Positions 1-7,727 of a DNA stretch of 64,000 nt are shown here, one piece after another. Both the position numbers and the translations under genes were made by a program. Source of the stretch: Actinomycetospora sp. TBRC 11914. Its GTDB lineage: Bacteria > Actinomycetota > Actinomycetes > Mycobacteriales > Pseudonocardiaceae. Position 1 is the stretch's first letter. Every line of letters begins with the position of its first letter. Under the pieces are notes generated by a model. That model saw only the letters and a list, made by a program, of their open reading frames with translations, was not told the DNA's origin and ran no database searches. The DNA lies in contig NZ_JABBND010000012.1 in the NCBI RefSeq assembly GCF_012933465.1, positions 1-64,000 of the forward strand, given 5' to 3'.

Positions 1-49
1 AAGTGTCGCTATACCGACATTTTGTGCTCACGAGGCCGGAGGCCACCTA
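1..49. repeat. Right part of 76-bp palindromic element (family A), cut by window edge
   Basis: These 49 bases align without gaps to the last 49 bases of the element at 56884-56959, with 5 differences, and to those of the element at 36877-36952. The last three bases, CTA at 47-49, are the TAG stop codon of the neighbouring minus-strand gene, as in the other two copies. The left 27 bases would lie outside the window. Confidence 0.8.
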
Positions 50-526
50 CCGGCGGCGGGAGCTGATGACGCCGGTGTTGAACCCGGCCAGGTGCAGCCC
101 GCCGTGGAAGCGGGCGTGCTCGACCTTGAGGCAGCGGTCCATGACGACGGTCAGCCCGGCCGCCTCCCCGCGGCGCGCCAGGTCCTCGTCGTAGAGCCCG
201 AACTGCGTCCAGAACGTCGACGCCCCGACGGCGATCGTCTCGTCGAGGACGCCGCCGAGGTCCTCGGGGCGGCGGAACACGTCGACGAGGTCGGGGACGA
301 CCGGGAGGGCCGCCAGCGAGGGCCACACCGGCTTGCCGAGGATCTCCTCGGCGTTCGGGTTGACGAAGTAGACGTCGAAGTCGGTGGAGGACAGCAGGTA
401 GGTCGCGACGAAGTTCGACGCCCGCGCCGGGTTGGGCGAGGCGCCGACCATCGCGACCGACGTCGTGCGGCGCAGGATCTCCTGGCGCTCCAGCGCGGTC
501 GGCCCGGTCCACGTCGTGGTCGTCAC
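47..526 (-). CDS. CoA-binding (Rossmann-fold) protein
   Basis: This 159-residue protein belongs to the small CoA-binding (YccU-like) family. The N-terminal half has the Rossmann signature MVGASPNPARASNF at about residues 25-38. The C-terminal half keeps the conserved stretch VVMDRCLKVEHAR found in this family. It is a cytosolic protein of unknown exact role. The GTG start overlaps the metY stop by 4 bases (GTGA), so the two genes are translationally coupled, and a role in sulfur amino-acid or acyl-CoA metabolism is inferred from that. Its TAG stop lies inside the palindromic element at the window edge. The start is fixed by the overlap. Family assignment is firm and function is not. Confidence 0.85.
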   Translation of the reverse strand: MTTTTWTGPTALERQEILRRTTSVAMVGASPNPARASNFVATYLLSSTDFDVYFVNPNAEEILGKPVWPSLAALPVVPDLVDVFRRPEDLGGVLDETIAVGASTFWTQFGLYDEDLARRGEAAGLTVVMDRCLKVEHARFHGGLHLAGFNTGVISSRRR

Positions 527-1863
527 GAGGTCTCCTTCACGGCGGCGGTGAGCGCCTGGTCGAGATCCCAGAGGATGTCCTCGACGTCCTCGATGCCCAC
601 GCTGATGCGGACGAGGTCGGGGCGGACCCCGCCCTCGCGCAACTGGTCCTCGGAGAGCTGCTGGTGGGTGGTCGACGCCGGGTGCAGCACGAGGGTGCGG
701 GCGTCGCCGATGTTCGCGAGGTGGCTGCACAGCTGCACCGACTCGATGAACCGCCGGCCGGCGTCGCGTCCGGAGCCTCCCCCGTCGCTCCGCTCGCCCT
801 TGCCGCGCACCCCGAACGCGAACACCGATCCCGGGCCCTCGGGCAGGTACCGCCGGGCCCGCTCGTGGTGCGGGTGGCCGGGCAGCCCGGCGTAGCGCAC
901 CCAGTCGACGCGGTCGTCGGCGTCGAGCCACTCGGCGACCCGCTGGGCGTTCGCGACGTGGGCCCGCATCCGCTGCGGGAGCGTCTCCACCCCCTGCAGC
1001 AGCAGGAACGCCGAGTGTGGGGAGAGCGTGGCGCCGATGTCGCGCAGCTGCTCGGAGCGCAGCTTGGTGAGGAAGCCGTACTCCTGGAAGTTCCCCCACC
1101 ACGTGAGGTTGCCGTACGAGGGGATCGGGTCGGTCATCTGCGGGAACCGGCCGTTGCCCCAGTCGAAGCGGCCCGACTCGCACACCACGCCGCCGAGGGT
1201 GGTGCCGTGGCCGCCGAGGAACTTGGTCGCGGAGTGGATGACGATGTCGGCGCCGTGCTCCATCGGCCGGCACAGGTACGGGGTGGCCGTGGTGGCGTCG
1301 ACGATCAGCGGGATGCCCGCGTCGTGCGCGACGTCGGCGAGGGCGGCGACGTCGGTGACCTCGCCGGAGGGGTTGGTCACCATCTCGGCGAACACGAACC
1401 GGGTCTTCTCGGTGATCGCGGCCCGGAAGGCCTCGGCGTCGTCACCCGCGACGAAGGTGGTGTCCACGCCGAAGCGGCGCAGGGTCACGTCGAGCTGGGT
1501 GACGGTGCCGCCGTAGAGGCTGGCCGCGCTGACGACGTGGTCGCCCGCGCCGGCCAGGCAGGCGAACGTGAGGAACTCCGCGGCCTGGCCCGAAGCCGTG
1601 GCGACCGCCCCGAGCGCACCCTCGAGGCTCGCGACCCGCTCCTCGAAGGCCGCGACCGTCGGGTTGGCGATCCGGCTGTAGATGTTGCCGTACTTCTGCA
1701 GGGCGAACAGGTTCGCCGCGTCCGCCGTGTCCTCGAAGACGAAGCTTGTGGACTGGTAGATCGGCACGGCGCGGGCCCCGGTGGCACCGTCGGGGACGGC
1801 ACCGGCGTGCACGGCACGCGTCGCGAAGCCCCAGGGGCGGTCCTGCTGGCGGCCGGTGTCCAC
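523..1863 (-). CDS. metY: O-acetylhomoserine sulfhydrylase (PLP-dependent)
   Basis: This 446-residue enzyme of the Cys/Met-metabolism PLP family makes homocysteine from O-acetylhomoserine and sulfide in methionine synthesis. Visible features are YGNIYSRIANPT near residue 58, the PLP-contacting VDAT at 188-191, and SATKFLGGHG at 211-220 with Lys214 as the Schiff-base lysine. The C-terminal part carries SVQLCSHLANIGDARTL and HPASTTH, as in MetY and fold-type I relatives. Length is normal for MetY. A glycine- and charge-rich loop near residue 360 is typical of this subfamily. It sits directly upstream of the CoA-binding gene in the same operon. No SAM-II, SAM-IV or other recognisable riboswitch was seen in the 186 bases before the start. 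Cystathionine synthase activity is a less likely alternative. Confidence 0.92.
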   Translation of the reverse strand: MDTGRQQDRPWGFATRAVHAGAVPDGATGARAVPIYQSTSFVFEDTADAANLFALQKYGNIYSRIANPTVAAFEERVASLEGALGAVATASGQAAEFLTFACLAGAGDHVVSAASLYGGTVTQLDVTLRRFGVDTTFVAGDDAEAFRAAITEKTRFVFAEMVTNPSGEVTDVAALADVAHDAGIPLIVDATTATPYLCRPMEHGADIVIHSATKFLGGHGTTLGGVVCESGRFDWGNGRFPQMTDPIPSYGNLTWWGNFQEYGFLTKLRSEQLRDIGATLSPHSAFLLLQGVETLPQRMRAHVANAQRVAEWLDADDRVDWVRYAGLPGHPHHERARRYLPEGPGSVFAFGVRGKGERSDGGGSGRDAGRRFIESVQLCSHLANIGDARTLVLHPASTTHQQLSEDQLREGGVRPDLVRISVGIEDVEDILWDLDQALTAAVKETS

Positions 1864-1907
1864 GCCGCCGTTCTACCGCACGCGTGCCCCGGATGCCCGT
1901 GTCGCGG

Positions 1908-2021
1908 TCACTCCGAGGCCTCCCGGGTGGCCTTCTCGTCGGTCTCCTCGGGGTCGGACAGGATCTCCTCGCGGGCCTGCTCGATTATGCTGCGGACGGT
2001 GTCGTCCCTCGGCTCGGTCAT
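1908..2021 (-). CDS. Small acidic hypothetical protein (37 aa)
   Basis: An ATG-initiated frame of 37 residues starts 27 bases after the stop of the acyl-CoA dehydrogenase gene on the same strand. The product is hydrophilic and acidic (EEILSDPEET), with no hydrophobic segment. There is no strong ribosome-binding site, but it fills an otherwise empty 185-base gap between metY and the lipid operon. It could be a real small tail protein of that operon or a chance frame. No family is recognised. Confidence 0.35.
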   Translation of the reverse strand: MTEPRDDTVRSIIEQAREEILSDPEETDEKATREASE

Positions 2022-2048
2022 GGGACCCGGCATACCCGTTCCGGTCCG

Positions 2049-3191
2049 TCACATGCCGTGCATCTTCGCGACGACCTGCAGCATCACCTCGTCGGCGCCC
2101 CCGCCGATCGAGGTGATCCGCATGTCGCGCAGGAAACGCGCGGTCCACGTCTCCTCCATGTAACCGATCCCACCGTGGTACTGCAGGCAGGTCCGGGCCA
2201 CGTCCTCGCAGAGCCGGCCGATCGCGAGCTTGGCGATCGTCGCGAACCGCGAGGTGTCCTCGCCGCGCTCGTAGGCCTCGGCGCACGCGTAGTTGTAGTG
2301 CCGGCACATGTCGACGCGGGCGTAGAGCTCGGCGAGCTGGTAGGTCAGGTACTGGTTGGCGATGAGCGGGCCGCCGAAGGCGGTGCGCTGCGTCAGGTAG
2401 TCGCGGGTGCGGTCGAGCGCCCGCTCGCAGGCCCCGACGCGGCCGTAGCAGGCCACCATGCGCTCGTTCTGGAACTGCGCCATCTGCTGCTGGAAGCCGC
2501 GCCCGTGGGTGCCGATGGTGTTCGCCACCGGCACCCGGGCCCCGTCGAACGCGAGCTCCGCGGTGTCCGAGCAGCGGTTGCCGAGCTTGTCGAGCTTCCG
2601 CGACACGCTCACCCCGGGCGTCGAGGTCGGCACGACGATCTGGCTCATGCCGCGCGCGCCGCCCTCGTCGGAGGTGCGCGCGAGCAGGCACAGCCAGTCG
2701 GCCTGGACGCCGTTGGTGATGTAGAGCTTCGCGCCGTCGATCACCCAGTCGTCGCCGTCGCGCCGGGCGCGGGTGCGCAGTCCGGCGACGTCCGAGCCGG
2801 CGTCGGGCTCGGTGACCGCGATGGCGGCGACCATCTCGCCGCGGACGGCGGGCGCGAGGTAGCGCTCCTTGAGCTCGCGGCTGCCGAACCGCGCGAGGGA
2901 CGGCGTGGCCATGTCGGTCTGGACGGCGATCGCCATGCCGACGCCGGCCGCGTCGCACCGGCCGATCTCCTCGGCCAGGACCACCGAGAAGAGGTGGTCC
3001 GCGCCGCCGCCGTCGTAGGCCGGGTCGTACTCCAGGCCCAGGTAGCCCAGGGCGCCCATCTTCGCGAACAGCTCGTGGGTGGGCATCGCGCCGTCGCGCT
3101 CCCAGGCGTCGACGTACGGGTCGATCTCGCGCTCGACGAACTCGCGCACCGACTTGCGGAACGCCTGGTGCTCCTCGGTGAACGCCACCAT
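2049..3191 (-). CDS. Acyl-CoA dehydrogenase (first of two in operon)
   Basis: This 380-residue flavoprotein oxidises an acyl-CoA to the 2-enoyl-CoA and passes electrons to ETF. The three ACAD domains are clear: an N-terminal helical part, the middle beta domain with AVTEPDAGSDVAGL and KLYITNG, and a C-terminal FAD-binding part ending in YHGGIGY. The usual YEGTSEIQ stretch is replaced by IGGGADEVM, so the catalytic base is probably at another position, as in isovaleryl-type and some actinobacterial FadE proteins. Its ATG shares a base with the stop of the LLM gene before it (TGATG). It lies in a four-gene overlapping operon with an AMP ligase and a second ACAD. Substrate is not known. Confidence 0.9.
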   Translation of the reverse strand: MVAFTEEHQAFRKSVREFVEREIDPYVDAWERDGAMPTHELFAKMGALGYLGLEYDPAYDGGGADHLFSVVLAEEIGRCDAAGVGMAIAVQTDMATPSLARFGSRELKERYLAPAVRGEMVAAIAVTEPDAGSDVAGLRTRARRDGDDWVIDGAKLYITNGVQADWLCLLARTSDEGGARGMSQIVVPTSTPGVSVSRKLDKLGNRCSDTAELAFDGARVPVANTIGTHGRGFQQQMAQFQNERMVACYGRVGACERALDRTRDYLTQRTAFGGPLIANQYLTYQLAELYARVDMCRHYNYACAEAYERGEDTSRFATIAKLAIGRLCEDVARTCLQYHGGIGYMEETWTARFLRDMRITSIGGGADEVMLQVVAKMHGM

Positions 3192-4234
3192 CACCGGTCT
3201 CCCGTCGTCAGGTCCTGGAGGTACCGGCGGGCCGGTTCCCAGCGGTCGAGGTCGGCGCCGGTCGGCGCGTAGAAGGGGATGCGCGCGGCGACGCCGGAGA
3301 AGCGCCGCGCGAGGGCGGGCCCGACCCCGTCGGGCTCGGCGACGACGGCGATCGCGTGGAGCACCTCGTCGTCGATCAGTTCGCCCATCGCGTCCCACTG
3401 AGAAGGATCCTTGGCCGCCAGCCTGCTCCGCCGGTTGAGCTCCGTCGCGAGCTCGCCCCACCCGTGCAGCTCGAGCACGGGGGCGTAGGCGGGGGTGGAG
3501 CCGTAGAACGCGATCTGGCGGCGGACGTCGCGGACCGAGGCGGCGAGCTCCTCCTCGGTCGAGCCGGTCGCGATGAGCGCGGTGCCCGAGAGCTCGAACC
3601 CGCTGCCGTCGCGCCCGGCCTTCTCGAAGCCCCGCCGCAGCGCGGGCAGCGTCACCTCGTGCAGGTAGCGCTCGGTGGAGAAGGCATGGGCGAGCAGCCC
3701 GTCGGCCACCTCGCCCGCGACCTCGGTCATCCGCGGCCCGACGGCGGCGAGGTGGATCGGCGGCGTGCCGTACGGGTTGGGCGCCGGCGAGAAGAACGGC
3801 GGCATCAGGGTGTGCGTGTAGAACTCGCCGGTGAAGCGCAGCGGTTCGCCGTCGTTCCAGGTCGCCCAGATCGCGCGGACCGCCTGCACGTACTCGCGCA
3901 TCCGGTCGGCCGGGCGCGACCACGGCATCGAGAACCGCTTCTCGACGTGCGGCTTGATCTGGGTGCCCAGGCCGAGGACGTAGCGCCCGCCGGAGACCTC
4001 GTGCAGGTCGTTGGCGGTGGTGGCCGCGGTCAGCGGGGTGCGGGCGAACGCGACGGTGATCGCGGTGCCCAGCGTGATCCGCCCGGTGCGGGAGGCGGAG
4101 AGGGTGAGCCCGACCGTCGGGTCGTGCGCGGTCTCGGCGAGCCACACGGCGTCGTAGCCGTTGCGCTCGGCGGAGACGGCGGCCTCGACGAAGGTCTCCG
4201 TCGAGCCGGTGACCACGGTGGCGTCGATCTTCAC
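3191..4234 (-). CDS. LLM-class flavin/F420-dependent oxidoreductase
   Basis: This 347-residue luciferase-like monooxygenase family protein (TIM barrel) probably uses F420 or FMN. The N-terminal GYDAVWLAET, the SGGRYVLGLG turn and the AVGPRMTEVAGEVADGLL stretch match the family. The GTG start overlaps the preceding ACAD stop by 4 bases (GTGA). It is embedded between two acyl-CoA dehydrogenases and an acyl-CoA ligase, which suggests an oxidation or reduction step on the same CoA-bound substrate. That is inferred only from operon position. Similar TIGR03617-type F420 proteins occur beside acyl-CoA genes in mycobacteria. Confidence 0.88.
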   Translation of the reverse strand: MKIDATVVTGSTETFVEAAVSAERNGYDAVWLAETAHDPTVGLTLSASRTGRITLGTAITVAFARTPLTAATTANDLHEVSGGRYVLGLGTQIKPHVEKRFSMPWSRPADRMREYVQAVRAIWATWNDGEPLRFTGEFYTHTLMPPFFSPAPNPYGTPPIHLAAVGPRMTEVAGEVADGLLAHAFSTERYLHEVTLPALRRGFEKAGRDGSGFELSGTALIATGSTEEELAASVRDVRRQIAFYGSTPAYAPVLELHGWGELATELNRRSRLAAKDPSQWDAMGELIDDEVLHAIAVVAEPDGVGPALARRFSGVAARIPFYAPTGADLDRWEPARRYLQDLTTGDR

Positions 4235-5418
4235 GTGGGGTCCAGCCCCAGCCGTCCGGCCACGACCTCGTCCATGATCTCGTTCGTCCCTCCGCCGATC
4301 CCGAGGATGCGGGCGTCGCGGTAGTGGCGCTCCACCTCGACCCCGTGCAGGTAGCCCGCGCCGCCGTGCAGCTGGACGGCCTGGTCGACGACCCAGTCGC
4401 AGGCCTCGACCGCGGTGTTCTTCGCCATCGCCAGCTCGGTCACCAGGTCGCCCTCGCGGGACCCGGCCTCGTAGCGCGCGAGCACGTCGCGCACGTAGGT
4501 CCGCGCCACCGTCGCCCGGCGCGCCATCTGCGCGATGCGGTGCCGGACGACCTGCCGGGAGGCCAGCGGCGCGCCGAACGTCTCGCGCTGCCGCGCCCAG
4601 TCGATGGTCAGGTCGACGCAGCGCTGCGCGGTCGCGTATGCCTGCACCGCCAGCGAGAGCCGTTCGGTCGCGAACCGCTCCATGATCTGGCGGAACCCGC
4701 TGCCCTCCTCGCCGACGAGCTGCGTCGCCGGCACCCGGACCTCGTCGTAGGAGATCGTCGCGGTGTCCGAGCAGTGCCAGCCCATCTTGCGCAGCCGGGT
4801 GCGGGCGACCCCGGGCCGGTCGGTCTCGACGACGAGCAGCGAGATCCCGCGATGCCCCGGCCCGCCGGTGCGCACCGCCGTCGTCACGTAGTCCGCGCGG
4901 ATCCCCGAGGTGATGAAGGTCTTCGCGCCGGTGACCACGTAGTCGTCCCCGTCGCGGACGGCGCGGGTGGTGACCGCCGCGACGTCGGAGCCGGTGCCGG
5001 GCTCGGTGATGCCGAGCGACCCGATCAGCTCCCCGCGCAGGGTGGGCCGCACGAACCGGTCGACCAGCTCGGCGGACCCGTGCAGCGCGATGTGGGGCGC
5101 CGCGATCCCGTGGGTGAACAGCCCCGCGCACACCCCGCTGGATCCGCCCGCGAGGATCAGCTCCTCGGCGACGAGCGCGGTGTCGAGGTGCTCGCCGTCG
5201 CCGCCGGCCGCCGCCGGGAACCCCAGCGCCAGCAGGCCCAGCTCCCCGGCCCGCCGGTGCAGCGCCCGCGGCAGCTGCCCGGCGTCCTCCCACTCCTCGA
5301 GCTGCGGCACGACCTCCCGCACGGTGAACCGGCGCACCAGCGCGCGCAGCTCCCGGCGCTCCGGGGTCGACCACGCGTCGTGGGCGCTCACCGGGGCCGC
5401 GGCGTCCACGGCGGTCAC
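4231..5418 (-). CDS. Acyl-CoA dehydrogenase (second of two in operon)
   Basis: This 395-residue ACAD has GSLGITEPGTGSDVAAV in the FAD/substrate region, KTFITSG, and the C-terminal QLHGGAGYLHG. It ends with ILGIGGGTNEIMDEV, so, like its operon partner, it lacks the standard YEG glutamate. The two ACADs are clearly different in sequence, so they could form a heteromeric enzyme or act in successive steps. The GTG start overlaps the ligase stop by 4 bases. The product would oxidise the CoA ester made by the ligase encoded just upstream. Confidence 0.9.
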   Translation of the reverse strand: MTAVDAAAPVSAHDAWSTPERRELRALVRRFTVREVVPQLEEWEDAGQLPRALHRRAGELGLLALGFPAAAGGDGEHLDTALVAEELILAGGSSGVCAGLFTHGIAAPHIALHGSAELVDRFVRPTLRGELIGSLGITEPGTGSDVAAVTTRAVRDGDDYVVTGAKTFITSGIRADYVTTAVRTGGPGHRGISLLVVETDRPGVARTRLRKMGWHCSDTATISYDEVRVPATQLVGEEGSGFRQIMERFATERLSLAVQAYATAQRCVDLTIDWARQRETFGAPLASRQVVRHRIAQMARRATVARTYVRDVLARYEAGSREGDLVTELAMAKNTAVEACDWVVDQAVQLHGGAGYLHGVEVERHYRDARILGIGGGTNEIMDEVVAGRLGLDPT

Positions 5419-6938
5419 CGCGACACCGCCGCGGCCGACCCGGCGTAGCGCTCCCGCAGCACCCGCTTGAGCAGCTTGCCGGTGGCGTTGCGCGGCAGCT
5501 CGGCCACGATCTCCACCCGTCGCGGCGCCTTGAAGTGCGCGACGTGCTCGCGGGCGTAGGCGATGACGTCGGCGGCGGCGGGGGGTGCGTCGGGGTCGGC
5601 GGGGACGACGACGGCGAGCACCGACTCGCCCCACTGCGGGTCGCCGACCCCGACCACCGCGACGTCGGCGATCCCCGGGTGGCGGTGCAGCACCTGCTCG
5701 ACCTCGACCGGGTAGACGTTCTCCCCGCCGGTGATGATCATGTCCTTCTTCCGGTCGACGAGGGTGACGAACCCCCGCTCGTCGCGGACCCCGAGGTCGC
5801 CGGAGTGGAACCAGCCCCCGCCCATCACCTCCGCGGTCTCCTCCGGGCGGTTCCAGTAGCCGGCGAAGACGGTGGGGCCGCGCAGCACCAGCTCGCCGAC
5901 CTCCCCGACGCCGACCTCGGCGTCCGTCTCGTCGACCAGCCGCGCGTCGACGTGCAGGAACGGCCGCCCGACCGACCCCGCGTGGGTGACGACGTCGGCC
6001 GCGTCGAGGAAGAGCGCGCAGGGAGAGAGCTCGGTCATCCCGAACCCCTCGGTGAACGTCCAGCCGAGGGCCAGGAAGCGCTCGATGACGGTCACGGGGC
6101 AGGGCGCGCCGCCGGAGATCGCGAAGCGCAGCGCGGGGAACGTGCGGTCGTCGAGGTCGGGCACCCGCGTCAGCGCCGCCCACATCGCCGGGACGAGGAA
6201 CTGCGTCGTGACGCGCTCGGCGGCCATCAGGTCGAGGAAGCCCGCCGGGTCGAACGACGGCACGACGACGACGGTCCCGCCCGCGTAGAGGATCGGCAGC
6301 GCCGAGAGGCCGAGCGCGCCGATGTGGAAGAGGGGCGCCGCGGCGATCGTGACGTCGGTCGAGGCGATGCCCGGGCCGGCGGACAGCATGTTGATCGCGT
6401 TCCAGAGCATGTTGTCGTGCGTGAGCACCGCGCCCTTGGGGCGGCCGGTGGTGCCCGAGGTGTACATGATCACGCAGGGCTCGCCGCCGCGGCCGGCGGC
6501 GGGCCCCGGCTCGCGGCGCCCCGGCCCGTCGGCCTCCTCGGCGAGCTCCACGAGGCGCGGAGGGGCGGCCGTGGCGGCGCACGCGGCCTGCGCGAGCGGG
6601 GCGAACGTCGTCGACGCCACGAGGACGCCCGCGCCCGAGTCCTCGAGCACGTAGGCCACCTCGGGGGCGGCGAGGCGCATGTTGACCGGGACCGTGATCG
6701 CGCCGAGGCGGGCGGCCGCGAAGAGCCACTCCAGGTAGGCGGGCGAGTTCTCGCCGAGCAGCGCGACGCGGTCGCCGTGGGACACCCCGAGCGCGGCGAG
6801 CCGGGCGGCCCGGGCGCCGACGCGGGCGTCGAGCTCGGCGTAGGAGGTGCGCGTCCCGGTCGGGCCGTCGACGAGGGCGACCGCGTCCGGCGAGCGCTCC
6901 GCGCGGCGGGCCGGCCAGGCCCCGATGCCCTCGTCCAT
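5415..6938 (-). CDS. AMP-dependent acyl-CoA synthetase (FadD-like)
   Basis: This 507-residue adenylate-forming ligase activates a carboxylic acid with ATP and CoA. The P-loop-like motif YTSGTTGRPKGAVLTH, the A5-type GFGMTELSP and A8-type SGDLGVRDERGF motifs and the C-terminal lysine motif RNATGKLLKRVL are all present. The ATG has a strong Shine-Dalgarno sequence, GAGGAGG, 6 bases upstream. It is the first gene of an operon in which every junction overlaps, reading ligase, ACAD, LLM oxidoreductase, ACAD. The divergent TetR gene across a 78-base gap is the likely regulator. The chain length or ring type of the acid cannot be told from sequence. Confidence 0.92.
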   Translation of the reverse strand: MDEGIGAWPARRAERSPDAVALVDGPTGTRTSYAELDARVGARAARLAALGVSHGDRVALLGENSPAYLEWLFAAARLGAITVPVNMRLAAPEVAYVLEDSGAGVLVASTTFAPLAQAACAATAAPPRLVELAEEADGPGRREPGPAAGRGGEPCVIMYTSGTTGRPKGAVLTHDNMLWNAINMLSAGPGIASTDVTIAAAPLFHIGALGLSALPILYAGGTVVVVPSFDPAGFLDLMAAERVTTQFLVPAMWAALTRVPDLDDRTFPALRFAISGGAPCPVTVIERFLALGWTFTEGFGMTELSPCALFLDAADVVTHAGSVGRPFLHVDARLVDETDAEVGVGEVGELVLRGPTVFAGYWNRPEETAEVMGGGWFHSGDLGVRDERGFVTLVDRKKDMIITGGENVYPVEVEQVLHRHPGIADVAVVGVGDPQWGESVLAVVVPADPDAPPAAADVIAYAREHVAHFKAPRRVEIVAELPRNATGKLLKRVLRERYAGSAAAVSR

Positions 6939-7016
6939 GCGCTGCCTCCTCGCCCGCCGTCGTGACCTGGGCTACTCTGCCCGTACGTGCGGTCAGTCAG
7001 CAAGAGGGGGTCGCGC
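6939..7016. promoter_or_regulatory. Divergent promoter region of lipid operon and TetR gene
   Basis: These 78 bases hold both promoters. On the plus strand TACTCT (6973-6978) is a good -10 hexamer. An imperfect 12-bp palindrome, CCGTACGTGCGG, lies at 6981-6992, and TGACC (6963-6967) is mirrored by GGTCA (6991-6995). One of these could be the TetR operator. The evidence is base symmetry only. Confidence 0.4.
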
Positions 7017-7727
7017 ATGCCGGGGTACGCGCGGGGCGGCCGCCGTCCGGAGATCCTCGAGACCTTCACCCGGCACGTCGCCGAGCGCGGCTACGACCGC
7101 GCGAACTTCTCCGACGTGGCGGCCGAGCTCGGCGTCTCCAAGGGCACGATCGTCCACCACTTCGGCACCAAGGACCGGATGCTCGCCGAGGTCCAGGAGC
7201 GCTACATGCGCGCCCGGCTCGCCGAGGCGGGCGCGCTGTTCGACCGGCTCCCCGGGCCCGAGCAGCGGATCGCCGCCCTCGTCCACGCCGGGGTGCGCTA
7301 CTCCGCCCGGGAGCCCGCCACCACCGTCGCGTTCCAGCGCGAGGTGGTGCGCCTGGTCGATCAGCCCGGCATGGGGTCGGCGCGGGCGCTGCGCGACGAG
7401 TACCGCGACCTCGTCGTCGGGGTCCTGCACGACGGCGAGGCGGACGGCACCTTCGTGCCGGGGGACGCCCGGCTGCGCAGCCTGCAGATGTTCGGGTCGC
7501 TGCACTGGATGTGGACGTGGTTCGACCCGGCCGGCCGCCTCGCCCCCGAGGCGGTCGCGGCCGAGTTCGCCCTGACCCTGCTGCGCGGGCTCGGCGTCGA
7601 CGAGGCCGCGGCCCGGGCCGCGGCGGACCCGGCCGGCGCGGCGGCGGGCGCGGTCGACAGCGTGGTCGGGGTGGTCGGTGCCGCGCCCGCGACGGTCACC
7701 GTGTCGGCGTCGCCGACCTCCGCATGA
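7017..7727 (+). CDS. TetR/AcrR-family transcriptional regulator
   Basis: This 236-residue repressor has an N-terminal helix-turn-helix (DVAAELGVSKGTIVHHFGTKDRM, roughly residues 30-52) and a helical ligand-binding domain. It is divergent from the ligase-ACAD operon and probably controls it, with an acyl-CoA or related compound as ligand; this is inferred from layout. The ATG at 7017 has GAGGGGG 6 bases upstream. An in-frame GTG at 6987 follows the TACTCT -10 box by 8 bases, so a longer leaderless form is possible. The alanine/valine-rich C-terminus overlaps the convergent permease gene by 32 bases. Confidence 0.9.
   Translation: MPGYARGGRRPEILETFTRHVAERGYDRANFSDVAAELGVSKGTIVHHFGTKDRMLAEVQERYMRARLAEAGALFDRLPGPEQRIAALVHAGVRYSAREPATTVAFQREVVRLVDQPGMGSARALRDEYRDLVVGVLHDGEADGTFVPGDARLRSLQMFGSLHWMWTWFDPAGRLAPEAVAAEFALTLLRGLGVDEAAARAAADPAGAAAGAVDSVVGVVGAAPATVTVSASPTSA

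Noticed and set aside
1864-2048. SAM or other riboswitch before metY
   Set aside because: The region is short, partly filled by a small open frame, and shows no recognised riboswitch core.
2049-6938. Natural-product gene cluster (ligase plus oxidoreductases)
   Set aside because: No ketosynthase, NRPS, terpene or other core enzyme is present; overlapping ACAD genes fit catabolism better.
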